NCBI GenBank assembly: GCA_020349025.1
Contig: CP070763.1
Span: 2,622,182-2,686,181, forward strand
Length of the DNA: 64,000 nt
Origin: Candidatus Latescibacterota bacterium
Lineage (GTDB): Bacteria; Krumholzibacteriota; Krumholzibacteriia; G020349025
Reading direction: 5' to 3'
Shown piece by piece: positions 38,044-46,356 of this stretch (its first letter is position 1; every line of letters starts with the position of its first letter). The position numbers were made by a program, and so were the translations under genes. The notes under the pieces were generated by a model. The model saw only the letters and a program-made list of their open reading frames with translations. It was not told the origin of the DNA and did not search any database.

Positions 38044-39081
38044 TCACATGGAGCCGGGTGGTGCGTCGCTGTGGGGGAGAATCCGACGCGTCCCGCGCAG
38101 CATACCGGCGAGCTCCGCATCGTAGGCTGGCGCTCCCGTTGCGAGAGAGTTGCGGCGCACGTGGCCGCGCGCGTGCAGGTACTCGCGCGCACCGAGGGCC
38201 ACGGCCACGTGACTGATGCTGTCACGGCCGAAGAAGAGCAGATCCCCCGGCACCGGCTCCTGCACGACCTGACCGCACTCGAACTGCTGGTCGGAGTCGC
38301 GCGGCAGCGGCACGCCGTGGAGCCCGAACACGAACTGCACGAGTCCGGAGCAATCGAATCCTTTCGGGCTGCGTCCACCCCAGACGTAGGGAACGCCGAT
38401 CAAGGTGTGCAGCGTCGACAGGATGGCCTCGCGGCTCATCGGCCAATCCGCGGCGCCTGCGCGCACCTCGGAAGCGTGCGCCCAGCCACGCGTGCCGCCG
38501 GGAATCTCGATCTCCAGCCAATCCGATTTGCGTGCTCCCGCGACGACACGCGTCCCGAGCACGCTCTCGGCGCGCGCCGGTGTTGTCGTACCGGGCGTTT
38601 CACGAAGGCGCGCCGTCGCGACCTGGATGCGGGCGTTGACCGCCTGCGCGAAACGCGCCGGCACGGTCGGAGCATGCAACCGCAGGTGCCAGTCACGAAG
38701 CCAACCGACGTAGCCGTCGGGAAGCCGCGCGAGAAGCCAACCCTCTTCATGCAGGAGCGGCTCGAGGACCTCGCCCTGCAGAGCTTGAGTCACCTGCTCG
38801 GCTGCGTGGCTCGGATCGCGCCGGACGTCCGCAACGCTCGCCGTCACCCAGGCGCATTGGGCGCGCAGCGTCGGAACGGGGAGCTCCACCGCGCGCACGT
38901 CGGCCTGCGGCAGAGTCTCGCGACTGCGTGACAGGAGACGCTGCAACAGCTTCGCATCCGACGACTCGATGCGATGCCCGCGTGCGTCGCTCGCGACGCG
39001 GGTGTAGACGGCGCGTGGCTCCCGCCCGCTCTCGGCGTTCGTCCTGCGCACGATCTCCTCGAGCTGCGCTTTGACGTCCAT
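38044..39081 (-). CDS. NlpC/P60 peptidoglycan endopeptidase with SH3b domains
   Basis: 345 residues. Two bacterial SH3 segments (about 75-135, with WVTASVADVRRDP and GYVGWLRDWHL; about 150-208, with TRVVAGARKSDWLEIEIP and GTRGWAHASEV) precede an NlpC/P60 domain with Cys244 in GFDCSGLVQF, His291 in ISHVAVALG and His303 in LHARGHV. The layout matches YkfC-type gamma-D-glutamyl-L-diamino-acid endopeptidases that trim muropeptides. There is no obvious signal peptide, so it may act on imported muropeptides in the cytoplasm. GAGGAG precedes the ATG. It lies 29 nt after the GWxTD lipoprotein gene. Confidence 0.88.
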   Translation of the reverse strand: MDVKAQLEEIVRRTNAESGREPRAVYTRVASDARGHRIESSDAKLLQRLLSRSRETLPQADVRAVELPVPTLRAQCAWVTASVADVRRDPSHAAEQVTQALQGEVLEPLLHEEGWLLARLPDGYVGWLRDWHLRLHAPTVPARFAQAVNARIQVATARLRETPGTTTPARAESVLGTRVVAGARKSDWLEIEIPGGTRGWAHASEVRAGAADWPMSREAILSTLHTLIGVPYVWGGRSPKGFDCSGLVQFVFGLHGVPLPRDSDQQFECGQVVQEPVPGDLLFFGRDSISHVAVALGAREYLHARGHVRRNSLATGAPAYDAELAGMLRGTRRILPHSDAPPGSM

Positions 39082-39110
39082 GAGTCTCCTCGACCCGGCA
39101 GCGCCACGCT

Positions 39111-40310
39111 TCAGAACCCCGGGACGTTGGTGCGGAGCAAGGCATACTCCCCGCTGCGATCGCGATCGACGAAGAGGAAGACGCCCTCCTCGTAGGTCCA
39201 GCGCTCCATGCGTTCCAGCGCCTGCGGCTGCCCGACGGCTTCCACCCGCAGCGGGGCCCCCATGCGGATGTAAACCCGACCGCGGTCGCTGCGCCAGCCC
39301 GGAATCGAAGTCGAGAAGTGGGTACCCACGTAGCGCAGGCGCTCCTGGATCACGGCGTCGAACTCGTTCTCCGGCGTTGCGGGGTCCGGGTCGCGACGTC
39401 GCCAGAACTCCCGCCACAAAACGCCGCGCTGCTCGGCCGGAACCTGGTGCAGCGAATCGAGCTCCGCGGGGGTGAGGATCAGCCGCAGGAGGTCGGCACT
39501 GCCTGCGACTCCCACGAGCGTGGAGAGATCGGCGATCCCCACCTCGAAGCGTCGCGCGGTGGTCGCAAGGCGCGTGCCCCGGCTCGCCTCGAGCTCCAGG
39601 CGGTAGACGCCGAACGCGGGCATGGGCATCTCCAGATCGAACGGAGTCACCGCACCCTGTGCGTCGACGCGCCGGGAGCCCTGGAACACGATCGCACCGG
39701 CGTCGTCGCGCAAGGCGTAGGTGACCGCGAACGCGGCCGTCTGCAGCGTGGGTGCGAAGTCGTACAGGAACGAACGCACGCGCAACGGGGACTCCCCCTC
39801 CTCCACGTAGGCACGCCCCTGCTCGACCCAGCTCGCGCCGCCCTCGAGCCGCAGAAGGAGCGGCTCACCCAGCCGCAAGCCCCCATCCGCCTCGCGCACG
39901 TCGAAACGACGGCGCCAGGCGTTGCCGAGCGCCGTTCCATCGACGAGCAGGTGCAACACCAGCTCCTGCTTGCCAGGCTGGGTGCCGAGCTCTCGCGTCC
40001 GTTCGTAGAAGAGGCCGCTGCCAGCGGCGACGTCGACGACGTCCGTCCACGCATGGCCGTCGAGTGGCTGCCCATCCGGAGCCGCAATCGTCGCGCTCAG
40101 GACGACGCGAGCGCGATTCTCTTGGGCGCGTGCGCGCAGCTCGCTCCACGCAATGGAAACCGCAATTCGATAGAGGGGCTGAGCACGCGAGTCCCATGCG
40201 ATCCAGGCGTACAGCGTTTGACTCGCCGGAGCCTCCTGCTGCCAATCAGGCGTCCCCGCACACGTGACGAGCAGTGCCGCCGACGCGGTCAGCAGCAGTC
40301 GCCGCTTCAC
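39111..40310 (-). CDS. GWxTD-domain lipoprotein
   Basis: 399 residues. An N-terminal [17 protein letters not shown] gives a lipobox LVTC with Cys17, so it is probably an acylated envelope protein. The middle is beta-rich. The C-terminal part holds [12 protein letters not shown]-like text (residues 299-310), an [14 protein letters not shown] helix and [16 protein letters not shown] (338-353), the GWxTD signature with Ser for Thr. The domain is widespread in FCB-type bacteria and its function is unknown. The GTG start overlaps the stop of the ABC ATPase gene by 4 nt, a tight coupling. A second GWxTD protein is at 44.6-46.3 kb. Confidence 0.85.
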   Translation of the reverse strand: MKRRLLLTASAALLVTCAGTPDWQQEAPASQTLYAWIAWDSRAQPLYRIAVSIAWSELRARAQENRARVVLSATIAAPDGQPLDGHAWTDVVDVAAGSGLFYERTRELGTQPGKQELVLHLLVDGTALGNAWRRRFDVREADGGLRLGEPLLLRLEGGASWVEQGRAYVEEGESPLRVRSFLYDFAPTLQTAAFAVTYALRDDAGAIVFQGSRRVDAQGAVTPFDLEMPMPAFGVYRLELEASRGTRLATTARRFEVGIADLSTLVGVAGSADLLRLILTPAELDSLHQVPAEQRGVLWREFWRRRDPDPATPENEFDAVIQERLRYVGTHFSTSIPGWRSDRGRVYIRMGAPLRVEAVGQPQALERMERWTYEEGVFLFVDRDRSGEYALLRTNVPGF

Positions 40311-40999
40311 GCGACACCCCCACCCGCGCGCACGTCGCTCTCGATCCGACCGTCGCGCAGGCGCACGATGCGGCGGGCGTGGTGGGCGACGTCATCGTCG
40401 TGCGTCACCATGACGAGGGTATTGCCGGCGGCGTGCAGTGCATCGAAGACGCCAAGGATCTCTGCACCCGTGCGGCTGTCGAGATTGCCGGTGGGCTCGT
40501 CGGCCAGGATGATCGACGGTTCGTTGACCAGCGCTCGCGCGATCGCCACGCGTTGGCGCTGGCCGCCGGAGAGCTGGTTCGGCTTGTGTTGTGTGCGATC
40601 GGAGAGGCCGACGGTCTCGAGCGACTCCTGCACGCGCGCGCGCCGCTCCCCCGTCGGCAAGCCGGCGTACAGGAGGGGCAGCTCGACGTTGCGCGCCGCG
40701 CTGGCACGCGGCAGCAGATTGAAGGTCTGGAAGACGAAGCCGATCTCGCGGTTGCGAATCGCGGCCAGGTCGTCGTCGGCGAGTTGCCCGACGTCACGGC
40801 CACTCAGACGATACGTCCCCTCTGTCGGCGTATCGAGACAGCCGATCAGGTTCATCAGGGTGGACTTGCCGGAGCCGCTCGGCCCCATCACAGCCACGTA
40901 TTCACCCTGACCGATGACGAGATCGACGCAGTCCAGGGCGCGTACGCGCTCGGCGTCGCGCATGTAGTCCTTCACCAGACGGCGCATCTCGATCAGCAT
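40307..40999 (-). CDS. ABC transporter ATP-binding protein, MacB/LolD type
   Basis: 230 residues. Walker A GPSGSGKS is at 39-46, Q-loop in [11 protein letters not shown], signature [15 protein letters not shown], Walker [14 protein letters not shown]-loop in [12 protein letters not shown]. The phrase [15 protein letters not shown] and [16 protein letters not shown] place it in the MacB/LolD/FtsE mechanotransmission family that works with FtsX-like permeases. No such permease or MacA adaptor is next to it; instead TolC is upstream and a GWxTD lipoprotein overlaps downstream. The substrate (lipoprotein, peptide or drug) cannot be told. Confidence 0.92.
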   Translation of the reverse strand: MLIEMRRLVKDYMRDAERVRALDCVDLVIGQGEYVAVMGPSGSGKSTLMNLIGCLDTPTEGTYRLSGRDVGQLADDDLAAIRNREIGFVFQTFNLLPRASAARNVELPLLYAGLPTGERRARVQESLETVGLSDRTQHKPNQLSGGQRQRVAIARALVNEPSIILADEPTGNLDSRTGAEILGVFDALHAAGNTLVMVTHDDDVAHHARRIVRLRDGRIESDVRAGGGVA

Positions 41000-41071
41000 C
41001 CGGCCGACGCTCCGGCCGCTTTCGCCTTCGCTGCGTCCGCGCCGTGCCCATCCCTGCGGTGCATCTCCGGT

Positions 41072-42511
41072 TCAGAGCTGGCTGAACGGCCGGCCGGTGG
41101 CGCGAAAGAGCTTGGCGCGCGCAATCAGGAAGTCGACGATCGCTTCCACCTCGGCCGCCTTGGTCGAGGTGAGGTCGGATTCCGCCGTGATCGTATCAAG
41201 AATCGTCCCGGCGCCGACGCGGAACTTCTCCTGCGCCAGGCGCAGATCCTCCTCGGAGCGCACCACGTTCTCGCGCGCCACGACGAGTCTCTCCTGCGCC
41301 TCCTGCAGCTGGTTCACGAAGTCGCGGATCTCCTGCATGGCGTCAAGCTCCGCCTGGCGCCGGTTGTACTCGGCGATGCGCTTGCGGGCCTTCTGCTGCG
41401 TGACATTGGTCCATGTGCGGTAACGATCGAAAATCGCCCAGTTGGAAGCGAAAAACCAGGAGCGGTTGAGGTTCTGCTGCGCACCGAAACGGAACTGCGA
41501 TTCCTGGTCCGTCCAGGTCACGCGGTAGCCGAAGTCGAGCGTCGGAAAGAGTGGTCCGCGCGCCACGACGACACGTTTGCCTTCCGCATCCTCCGTCTTG
41601 CGCAGCGCGTGGATGTCGAGTCGGTTGGCGATCGCATACTGGACTTCTGCCTCGAAGTCGACCTGGATCGACGGGATTTCGGCGATCGTCGTGTCGATCG
41701 CGAACGGCGTGGAGCGGAAGAGGTTCATCGAGTAGATGAGCCGATCTCTCGACTGGCGCTCGCCATTGCGCCGCTGCACGAGCTCGAGACGAGTCTGCCC
41801 CAGCTGCACCTGCGACTTGAGGACGTCGCTCCGCGCCGCGGATCCGAGGTCGTACAGTGCTTGCGTGCGCTCGAGCTGCTCGCGGGCCACGTCGACGGCC
41901 TCGGTGGAAACGTTGAGCAGCAGCTTGGCGCGCAGCAGATTGTAGTACGCCTCGATGACGTTGGTCTGTACGACGGTCTCGAGGTAGAGCAGATCGAGCT
42001 CGTCCGACTCCACGTCGTCGCCGGAAGCCGCGATGTTGTAGTAGTTCGCCAAACCGTCGAAGAGGCGAATGTTCGAGGACAGCTGGTACTGCGTGAACCT
42101 GGAGGTCTCGTCCTGATCGATGGTGAAGGGCTCGACCATTTCGTCGAACGCCACCGGTATGAAGCGGCTACCCTCGGTTCGGATCGAGTCTGGTGTGAAC
42201 GATATCAGACGCCCACGCTCGAGGTCGAAGTCGGTGCGCGTCGACCTCGACGTCGTAAAGGACCCGCTCAGATCGGGGCCGAGGTTGAAGATGGCGTTGA
42301 TCCGCGCGGCCCGCGCCTGGTCCAGCTGAGCCGACTGGATCCCGAGGCGGGTGCTGCCATCCAGGGCGATCGCCACCGCATCCGCAAGGGTCAGAAACCC
42401 CGGCACCTGGGTCGGCTCCTGGGCCGCGCTGCTGCCCACCACCAGGCCCCCGAGGGCTACGACGAAAAGAGTCTGGACGGCCCGGCGTGGGCGCCCGACG
42501 CACCGTCTCAT
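41072..42511 (-). CDS. TolC-family outer-membrane efflux protein
   Basis: 479 residues with a signal peptide (hydrophobic TLFVVALGGLVVGSSAAA-like stretch ending SSAA-QEP). The OEP repeats occur twice: FLTLADAVAIALDGSTRLGI opens the first half; long helices (LLRAKLLLNVSTEAVDVARE, LYDLGSAARSDVLKSQVQLG) and in the second half VRSEEDLRLAQEKFRVGAGT with LDTITAESDLTSTKAAE fit TolC coiled coils. TolC trimers span the outer membrane and connect to MacAB-, RND- or type I systems. It is 72 nt upstream of the MacB/LolD-type ATPase in the same direction, so an ABC-TolC machine is likely. Confidence 0.93.
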   Translation of the reverse strand: MRRCVGRPRRAVQTLFVVALGGLVVGSSAAQEPTQVPGFLTLADAVAIALDGSTRLGIQSAQLDQARAARINAIFNLGPDLSGSFTTSRSTRTDFDLERGRLISFTPDSIRTEGSRFIPVAFDEMVEPFTIDQDETSRFTQYQLSSNIRLFDGLANYYNIAASGDDVESDELDLLYLETVVQTNVIEAYYNLLRAKLLLNVSTEAVDVAREQLERTQALYDLGSAARSDVLKSQVQLGQTRLELVQRRNGERQSRDRLIYSMNLFRSTPFAIDTTIAEIPSIQVDFEAEVQYAIANRLDIHALRKTEDAEGKRVVVARGPLFPTLDFGYRVTWTDQESQFRFGAQQNLNRSWFFASNWAIFDRYRTWTNVTQQKARKRIAEYNRRQAELDAMQEIRDFVNQLQEAQERLVVARENVVRSEEDLRLAQEKFRVGAGTILDTITAESDLTSTKAAEVEAIVDFLIARAKLFRATGRPFSQL

Positions 42512-42578
42512 CGGTGAATCACCTCTCCAGTGTGGGGAAGGATGGGGTCCACCACCCGACCGCTTGTCTGCATGAAAC

Positions 42579-42596
42579 GGCCGCAGGGACGCGGCC
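42579..42596 (-). terminator. Short GC hairpin after the exbBDD genes, weak terminator candidate
   Basis: GGCCGC (42579-42584) and GCGGCC (42591-42596) form a 6-bp stem with a 6-nt loop, 40 nt past the exbD stop; on the minus strand GTTTC follows. It would separate the exb transcript from tolC, but the U-tract is short. Confidence 0.3.
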
Positions 42597-42635
42597 TTCT
42601 CCTACTACGCAAATGCTCGCAACGGGTTGCAGCTC

Positions 42636-43064
42636 CTACGATCCCGGCGCACGTGGCAGGGTCGTGAAAGACACCCGCACCGCCTCCGCCTTCTTCATCT
42701 CGGCAAGGGCCCGGTGCATGAAGGTGTAGCGCGTGCGCTTGTCCGTATTGACGGCCACGATCAGCTGCGGGTTCGCTCGCAGCTTGGCCGCGAGAATCGG
42801 GGCGATCTCCTCGTAGCTGACGTAGAAATCGTTGATCATGGGGCGCCCCTGCGCATCGATCCAGATGTGCGCGATCTGCTCCTGCGGCTGGCGCATGGTG
42901 TTCTGGGCCCGCGGCAGATCGACGTCGAGGCCCGCCTCCACGCGCAGGATGGCGGTCGTCATGTAGAAGATCAGGAGCAGAAAGGCGATGTCCGCCATCG
43001 ACTCCGTGGGGATGCGATAGCGGCGCATCACCGTGCGCTGGAAGCGTCCGTAGCGTCGCCTCAA
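42636..43064 (-). CDS. ExbD/TolR-family biopolymer transport protein (second copy)
   Basis: 142 residues: a basic N-terminus, one membrane helix with the essential Asp in ESMADIAFLLLIFYMTT, then a periplasmic domain (HIWIDAQGRPMINDFYV, LIVAVNTDKRTRYTFMHRAL). ExbD works with ExbB to turn proton motive force into torque for TonB or Tol. The start is TTG, set by GGAGGAGGGGCC immediately upstream and overlapping the stop of the other exbD (TTGA). This copy is followed by 124 nt and then tolC. Confidence 0.92.
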   Translation of the reverse strand: MRRRYGRFQRTVMRRYRIPTESMADIAFLLLIFYMTTAILRVEAGLDVDLPRAQNTMRQPQEQIAHIWIDAQGRPMINDFYVSYEEIAPILAAKLRANPQLIVAVNTDKRTRYTFMHRALAEMKKAEAVRVSFTTLPRAPGS

Positions 43065-43489
43065 GGCCCCTCCTCCAGCATCTGCAGGGCCACGCGCCGG
43101 CTGTCGGCGGCGCGCACCCGATCGAGGATCGACACCATTGTCTGGTACGACGCATCCGGGTGCGTCTCCACGACGACGATGAGCTCCGACTGGCCGAGCG
43201 CACGCCGCTCTGCGTTGCGTGCTCGCAGCTGCGGCGTGATCTGCTCCAGGGTTGCAGGGCTGCCATCGACGGTCACGCGACCATCCGCGAGGCCGCGAAC
43301 GCGAAACACCTCGCTGGCTTCAACCGTCACGCTTGGGCTGCGCGTCGCGCTCGGAAGCACGAGGGGCAAGCCGTGCTCGACGGCGAAGACCGTGCTGGTG
43401 ATGAAAAAGATGAGGAGCAGGAAGGCGAGGTCCGGAAGCGACGCCTGGGGAATCTCCTCGACCACACGTCGCCGCCTGAGGTGCCGCAT
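43061..43489 (-). CDS. ExbD/TolR-family biopolymer transport protein (first copy)
   Basis: 142 residues. MRHLRRRRVVEEIPQASLPD leads into the membrane helix LAFLLLIFFITSTVFAVEHG with the conserved Asp20 just before it, and a periplasmic domain with VTVDGSPATLEQITP, IVVVETHPDASYQTMVSILD. GGAGATTTCG precedes the ATG at 43489. It is diverged from the second ExbD, so the pair probably forms a hetero-ExbD assembly with the single ExbB, as in several non-enteric TonB systems. It follows exbB by 49 nt. Confidence 0.92.
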   Translation of the reverse strand: MRHLRRRRVVEEIPQASLPDLAFLLLIFFITSTVFAVEHGLPLVLPSATRSPSVTVEASEVFRVRGLADGRVTVDGSPATLEQITPQLRARNAERRALGQSELIVVVETHPDASYQTMVSILDRVRAADSRRVALQMLEEGP

Positions 43490-43538
43490 CGAAATCTCCG
43501 GCGGGTGCGGCCATACGACCGCACCCACCCATACTTCG

Positions 43539-44387
43539 TTACTTCAGCTCGTCGATCGTGTTGACCAGTTCGCTCGAGCTCTCCTCCATCTCGACGACGA
43601 AACGATCGATCTGAGAGAGAAAGAAGTTGTGAAAGAGGCTGGTCGGCACGGCGACCAGGAGTCCCGCCTGCGTCGTGATGAGCGCTTCCGAGATCCCGCC
43701 CGCGACCAGCTTGGCGCTCACCTGGTCGGCGGCCGCGATGGCGTCGAAGGCGCGGATCATCCCCGACACGGTGCCGAGGAAGCCGAGGAGTGGCGCGATC
43801 GTGGCAATCGTGGCCAACCAGATGAGACCACGCTCGAGGAACGACATCTCCACGGCGCCTGCCGTCTCGATCGCCTTCTCGACGGCCTCGGGGCCACGGT
43901 CGGCTTGTTTGAGCCCCGAGAACACGATTGCGGCGATCGGTCCCCGTGTTTGCTCGCACACGCGTTCCGCAGCCGGAACACCTTCGCGTCGCACGGCGTT
44001 GAGAATATCGGACATCAGCGAGCGCGTGTTGGTGCGTGCGCGCACCAACGTGATACTGCGTTCGATGATGAACGTCACAGCAATGATGGAGCAGAAGAGG
44101 ATCGGCCACATGAACGGACCGCCTCGATTGAACCAATCGAGCACGACCCAAACGCGTGAGCGCTGGGGCGCCGTGGTGGTCACCGCTCCGTGACCGCCCG
44201 CCGGGGGCGCCGCTGCCGGTGGCACGATCGCGGTGGCAGTCGTATCCACCGCCTCCGGCATGGCCGCCTCTTCAGTCATTGGACGTTCGGGCGGCTGCTG
44301 CGTGCTGGAATGCTGTGCCGCCACCGCCCCTACCAGGACAGTCAGAGCGAGCAGACTGATCAATACAACTGGTCGAGTCTTCTTCAT
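43539..44387 (-). CDS. MotA/TolQ/ExbB proton channel protein with N-terminal signal and linker
   Basis: 282 residues. Unlike short ExbB it begins with a signal-like helix (MKKTRPVVLISLLALTVLVG) and a Pro/Ala/Thr-rich linker (residues about 25-75) before TM1 (MWPILFCSIIAVTFIIERSI). The core has the conserved ERGLIWLATIATIAPLLGFL with GTVSGMIRAF and the last helix GGISEALITTQAGLLVAVP. It is the stator of the Exb proton channel. The ribosome site is weak, but an excellent promoter lies about 160 nt upstream and starts an exbB-exbD-exbD unit. TonB itself is not in the window. Confidence 0.92.
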   Translation of the reverse strand: MKKTRPVVLISLLALTVLVGAVAAQHSSTQQPPERPMTEEAAMPEAVDTTATAIVPPAAAPPAGGHGAVTTTAPQRSRVWVVLDWFNRGGPFMWPILFCSIIAVTFIIERSITLVRARTNTRSLMSDILNAVRREGVPAAERVCEQTRGPIAAIVFSGLKQADRGPEAVEKAIETAGAVEMSFLERGLIWLATIATIAPLLGFLGTVSGMIRAFDAIAAADQVSAKLVAGGISEALITTQAGLLVAVPTSLFHNFFLSQIDRFVVEMEESSSELVNTIDELK

Positions 44388-44478
44388 GATCGGATGGCGT
44401 GCTGTCGGAGCGACGGCAGCTCCCCCTTTCAAGATCTGAACGCGTTCGATTCGCTGCGCCGTGGCAAGCGAGTGACCG

Positions 44479-44505
44479 ACCCCACCAACCCCACAGACCC
44501 CACTT
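44479..44505 (-). repeat. Three tandem 9-nt repeats in the exbB leader
   Basis: On the plus strand ACCCCACCA, ACCCCACAG and ACCCCACTT follow one another exactly (44479-44505); in the exbB message they are GTGGGGT units with three G4 runs and a further GG nearby. They lie between the promoter and the exbB start, so they would be in the 5' leader RNA. Confidence 0.6.
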
Positions 44506-44546
44506 AAGCCCTTGGGAAATGGCCCAGTTACCGCTGAAGCGCGGCA

Positions 44547-44575
44547 AATATAGCCTCTCGCCCCGGCGCTGTCAA
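44547..44575 (-). promoter_or_regulatory. Strong sigma-70-type promoter for exbB-exbD-exbD
   Basis: On the minus strand TTGACA (44570-44575, perfect) is followed after exactly 17 nt by TATATT (44547-44552, five of six). Transcription would start about 150 nt before the exbB ATG at 44387. The same two hexamers and spacing occur upstream of the TonB-dependent receptor gene. Confidence 0.8.
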
Positions 44576-44610
44576 CGCTGCCGAGGATCGGCGCCGCAGC
44601 GCGGCAGGCG

Positions 44611-46254
44611 CTAGAAGCTGCTCGCGAACAGGCCCGGGATGTCGAGTGTGGCAGACGACTTGCGCAGCTCGAACGCCCCGAAACCTTGCGTGTCGGCAAA
44701 GAGAAGGCGGAAGCCGGTGTCGATTCCGACCACATCGCGCTCGAGGAGCGGCGCGCCGCGCCCCGTGTAGAGCCACAGCTCGTACGCCACGAGCTCGCGA
44801 CCGGGGCCGACGACGCGGGTCGCCTCCTGACTCAAGCGCACGTTCGCGGCGGGTGAGCGCACCGATTCACTGATGTTCCCCTGGACCTCGAGATCACCGA
44901 TCGAGTAAGGATCCTCCACTTTCTCGATGAGCCCCTCCACGCCCTGGCCGGCGAGGTGGCTCGGGACCGCTTCGGACTGGATCTCGTTGGGCGGGCCGAA
45001 GCGAATGAACACCTTGCCACGGTGCGTGAGGGCACCACGGACCCGTTCGGAGAAGTTCGCGTCGGCGTGAGCGACGCGTCGATGGAAGTCTTCGAGAACT
45101 TCGTTGTAGGCCGTATCGGGAGAGGGATCGTTGCGCTCCCAGAAAGCATCGAGGTAGCTTTCCTTCTCGCCCAACGGCAACGACTTGTAGAGCTCGTACT
45201 CCTTGTCCGTGAGCACGATCTCCGCTTCCAGATCCAGATCACGCCGTGATTTCTTCCAGGAGCTCAGCGACCAGGCGACGTCGAAGCTGCGCTGTGCGCC
45301 GACCGCCCCGTCGGGTGTCACCGCCATCAACGCCAGCACGTACTGCCCCGCCGGCAAGGTGTTGACGCTGGCGTCAAAGGCGACGGCGTGGCGCCCCGCG
45401 AGCGCGACCTCGAGCGAGTCGCGCAGGTGGACTTCGCCAGCGCGGTCATGCACGGTCATGTCGACGCGGGCGCTGCCGCTGCCGTAGAGCGTGCTGTGCA
45501 CGTGCAACGAGTCGTTCAAGAGGCCGTAGACGCGCGCCGCGTAATCCTGCCGGGAGTTGTGCCCGACCTTGAACACCGGGTCAGCGAGCGCCACGGCGGC
45601 ATGGAGGTCGGGAACCCGAACCAGCATGCGCGCGGTCGCATTCGTGTGCTTGTGGCGCAAGCGATCGAGCAGCCCTTTCTTGAGGCGCGACAGATTCTCG
45701 ACGAAGACCTCGAAGACGTAGTTCCCCGGCGCCAGCTCGAAGGAAAGCTCCACCAGCTTGTAGTCCGTGTCCCGCAGCGTTGTGCGGTCCTCCACCTGAA
45801 GCGGCGTTTCGACTTCGGCAGCGGCAGACGGTTTGACACCGCCAAAGTCCTCGAGCACCTCCTGCACGCGGCGATCCGCGCGCTGCGCCTCCTGCTCTTT
45901 GGAGTCCTTCGGATCGTGCTCCATCGCTTCGAGTCGTGCCAACGCCTCGAGGGCGCGCTCTGCGTCGTAGGCGCGTGCCTGCACGCGCATCTCGGCAACG
46001 TTGGCGTCGGCCTGGTCCAGCAAGAGACGAATCGGAAGCTGCGTCAGCACGCGGCTGATGGCGCGTCCTTCGCTGCCACGTCCCGTTGCTGCCACGTCCA
46101 TGTTGAACTCGAAATCGCCGCGTCCCAGTCCGGCGTGGAGCGAGGACGCCAACGTCCCCAGCGATGCCTCCTCGGCGGCGGCGCTCGAGGCGATCACGCT
46201 CGTCAGCGCCGCTGCAAACGAGACCCGGAGCGACCTGCGACCTTTGATTCCCAT
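44611..46254 (-). CDS. GWxTD-domain secreted protein with degenerate signature
   Basis: 547 residues. Signal peptide RRSLRVSFAAALTSVIASSA ends near SAAAEEA. Residues about 80-145 are helical with charge-rich coiled-coil character; 150-340 are beta-rich repeats (FELAPGNYVFEVFVENLSR, LPAGQYVLALMAVTPDG). The C-terminal GWxTD domain contains ESYLDAFWERNDPSPDTAYN and RVRGALTHRGKVFIRFGPP; the name-giving motif is GALTH (407-411), so both Trp and Asp are lost. The ATG at 46254 has GGGAGTCGGAG before it. It lies between the PorV-like gene and the exb unit; the role is unknown. Confidence 0.8.
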   Translation of the reverse strand: MGIKGRRSLRVSFAAALTSVIASSAAAEEASLGTLASSLHAGLGRGDFEFNMDVAATGRGSEGRAISRVLTQLPIRLLLDQADANVAEMRVQARAYDAERALEALARLEAMEHDPKDSKEQEAQRADRRVQEVLEDFGGVKPSAAAEVETPLQVEDRTTLRDTDYKLVELSFELAPGNYVFEVFVENLSRLKKGLLDRLRHKHTNATARMLVRVPDLHAAVALADPVFKVGHNSRQDYAARVYGLLNDSLHVHSTLYGSGSARVDMTVHDRAGEVHLRDSLEVALAGRHAVAFDASVNTLPAGQYVLALMAVTPDGAVGAQRSFDVAWSLSSWKKSRRDLDLEAEIVLTDKEYELYKSLPLGEKESYLDAFWERNDPSPDTAYNEVLEDFHRRVAHADANFSERVRGALTHRGKVFIRFGPPNEIQSEAVPSHLAGQGVEGLIEKVEDPYSIGDLEVQGNISESVRSPAANVRLSQEATRVVGPGRELVAYELWLYTGRGAPLLERDVVGIDTGFRLLFADTQGFGAFELRKSSATLDIPGLFASSF

Positions 46255-46287
46255 CTCCGACTCCCTTGCATTCGCGCCGTCAGAAAG

Positions 46288-46315
46288 GAACCCGCCTGGG
46301 TGGTCAGGCGGGTTC
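46288..46315 (-). terminator. Hairpin after the PorV-like gene, probable terminator or attenuator
   Basis: Perfect 10-bp stem GAACCCGCCT / AGGCGGGTTC with an 8-nt loop; CTTTCTG follows on the minus strand. It begins 41 nt past the PorV-like stop and ends only 33 nt before the GWxTD start, leaving little room for a new promoter, so partial read-through is likely. Confidence 0.6.
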
Positions 46316-46356
46316 ACGGGAAACGAGTCTCCGAACGGCTCCCTGGGGCATCGACC

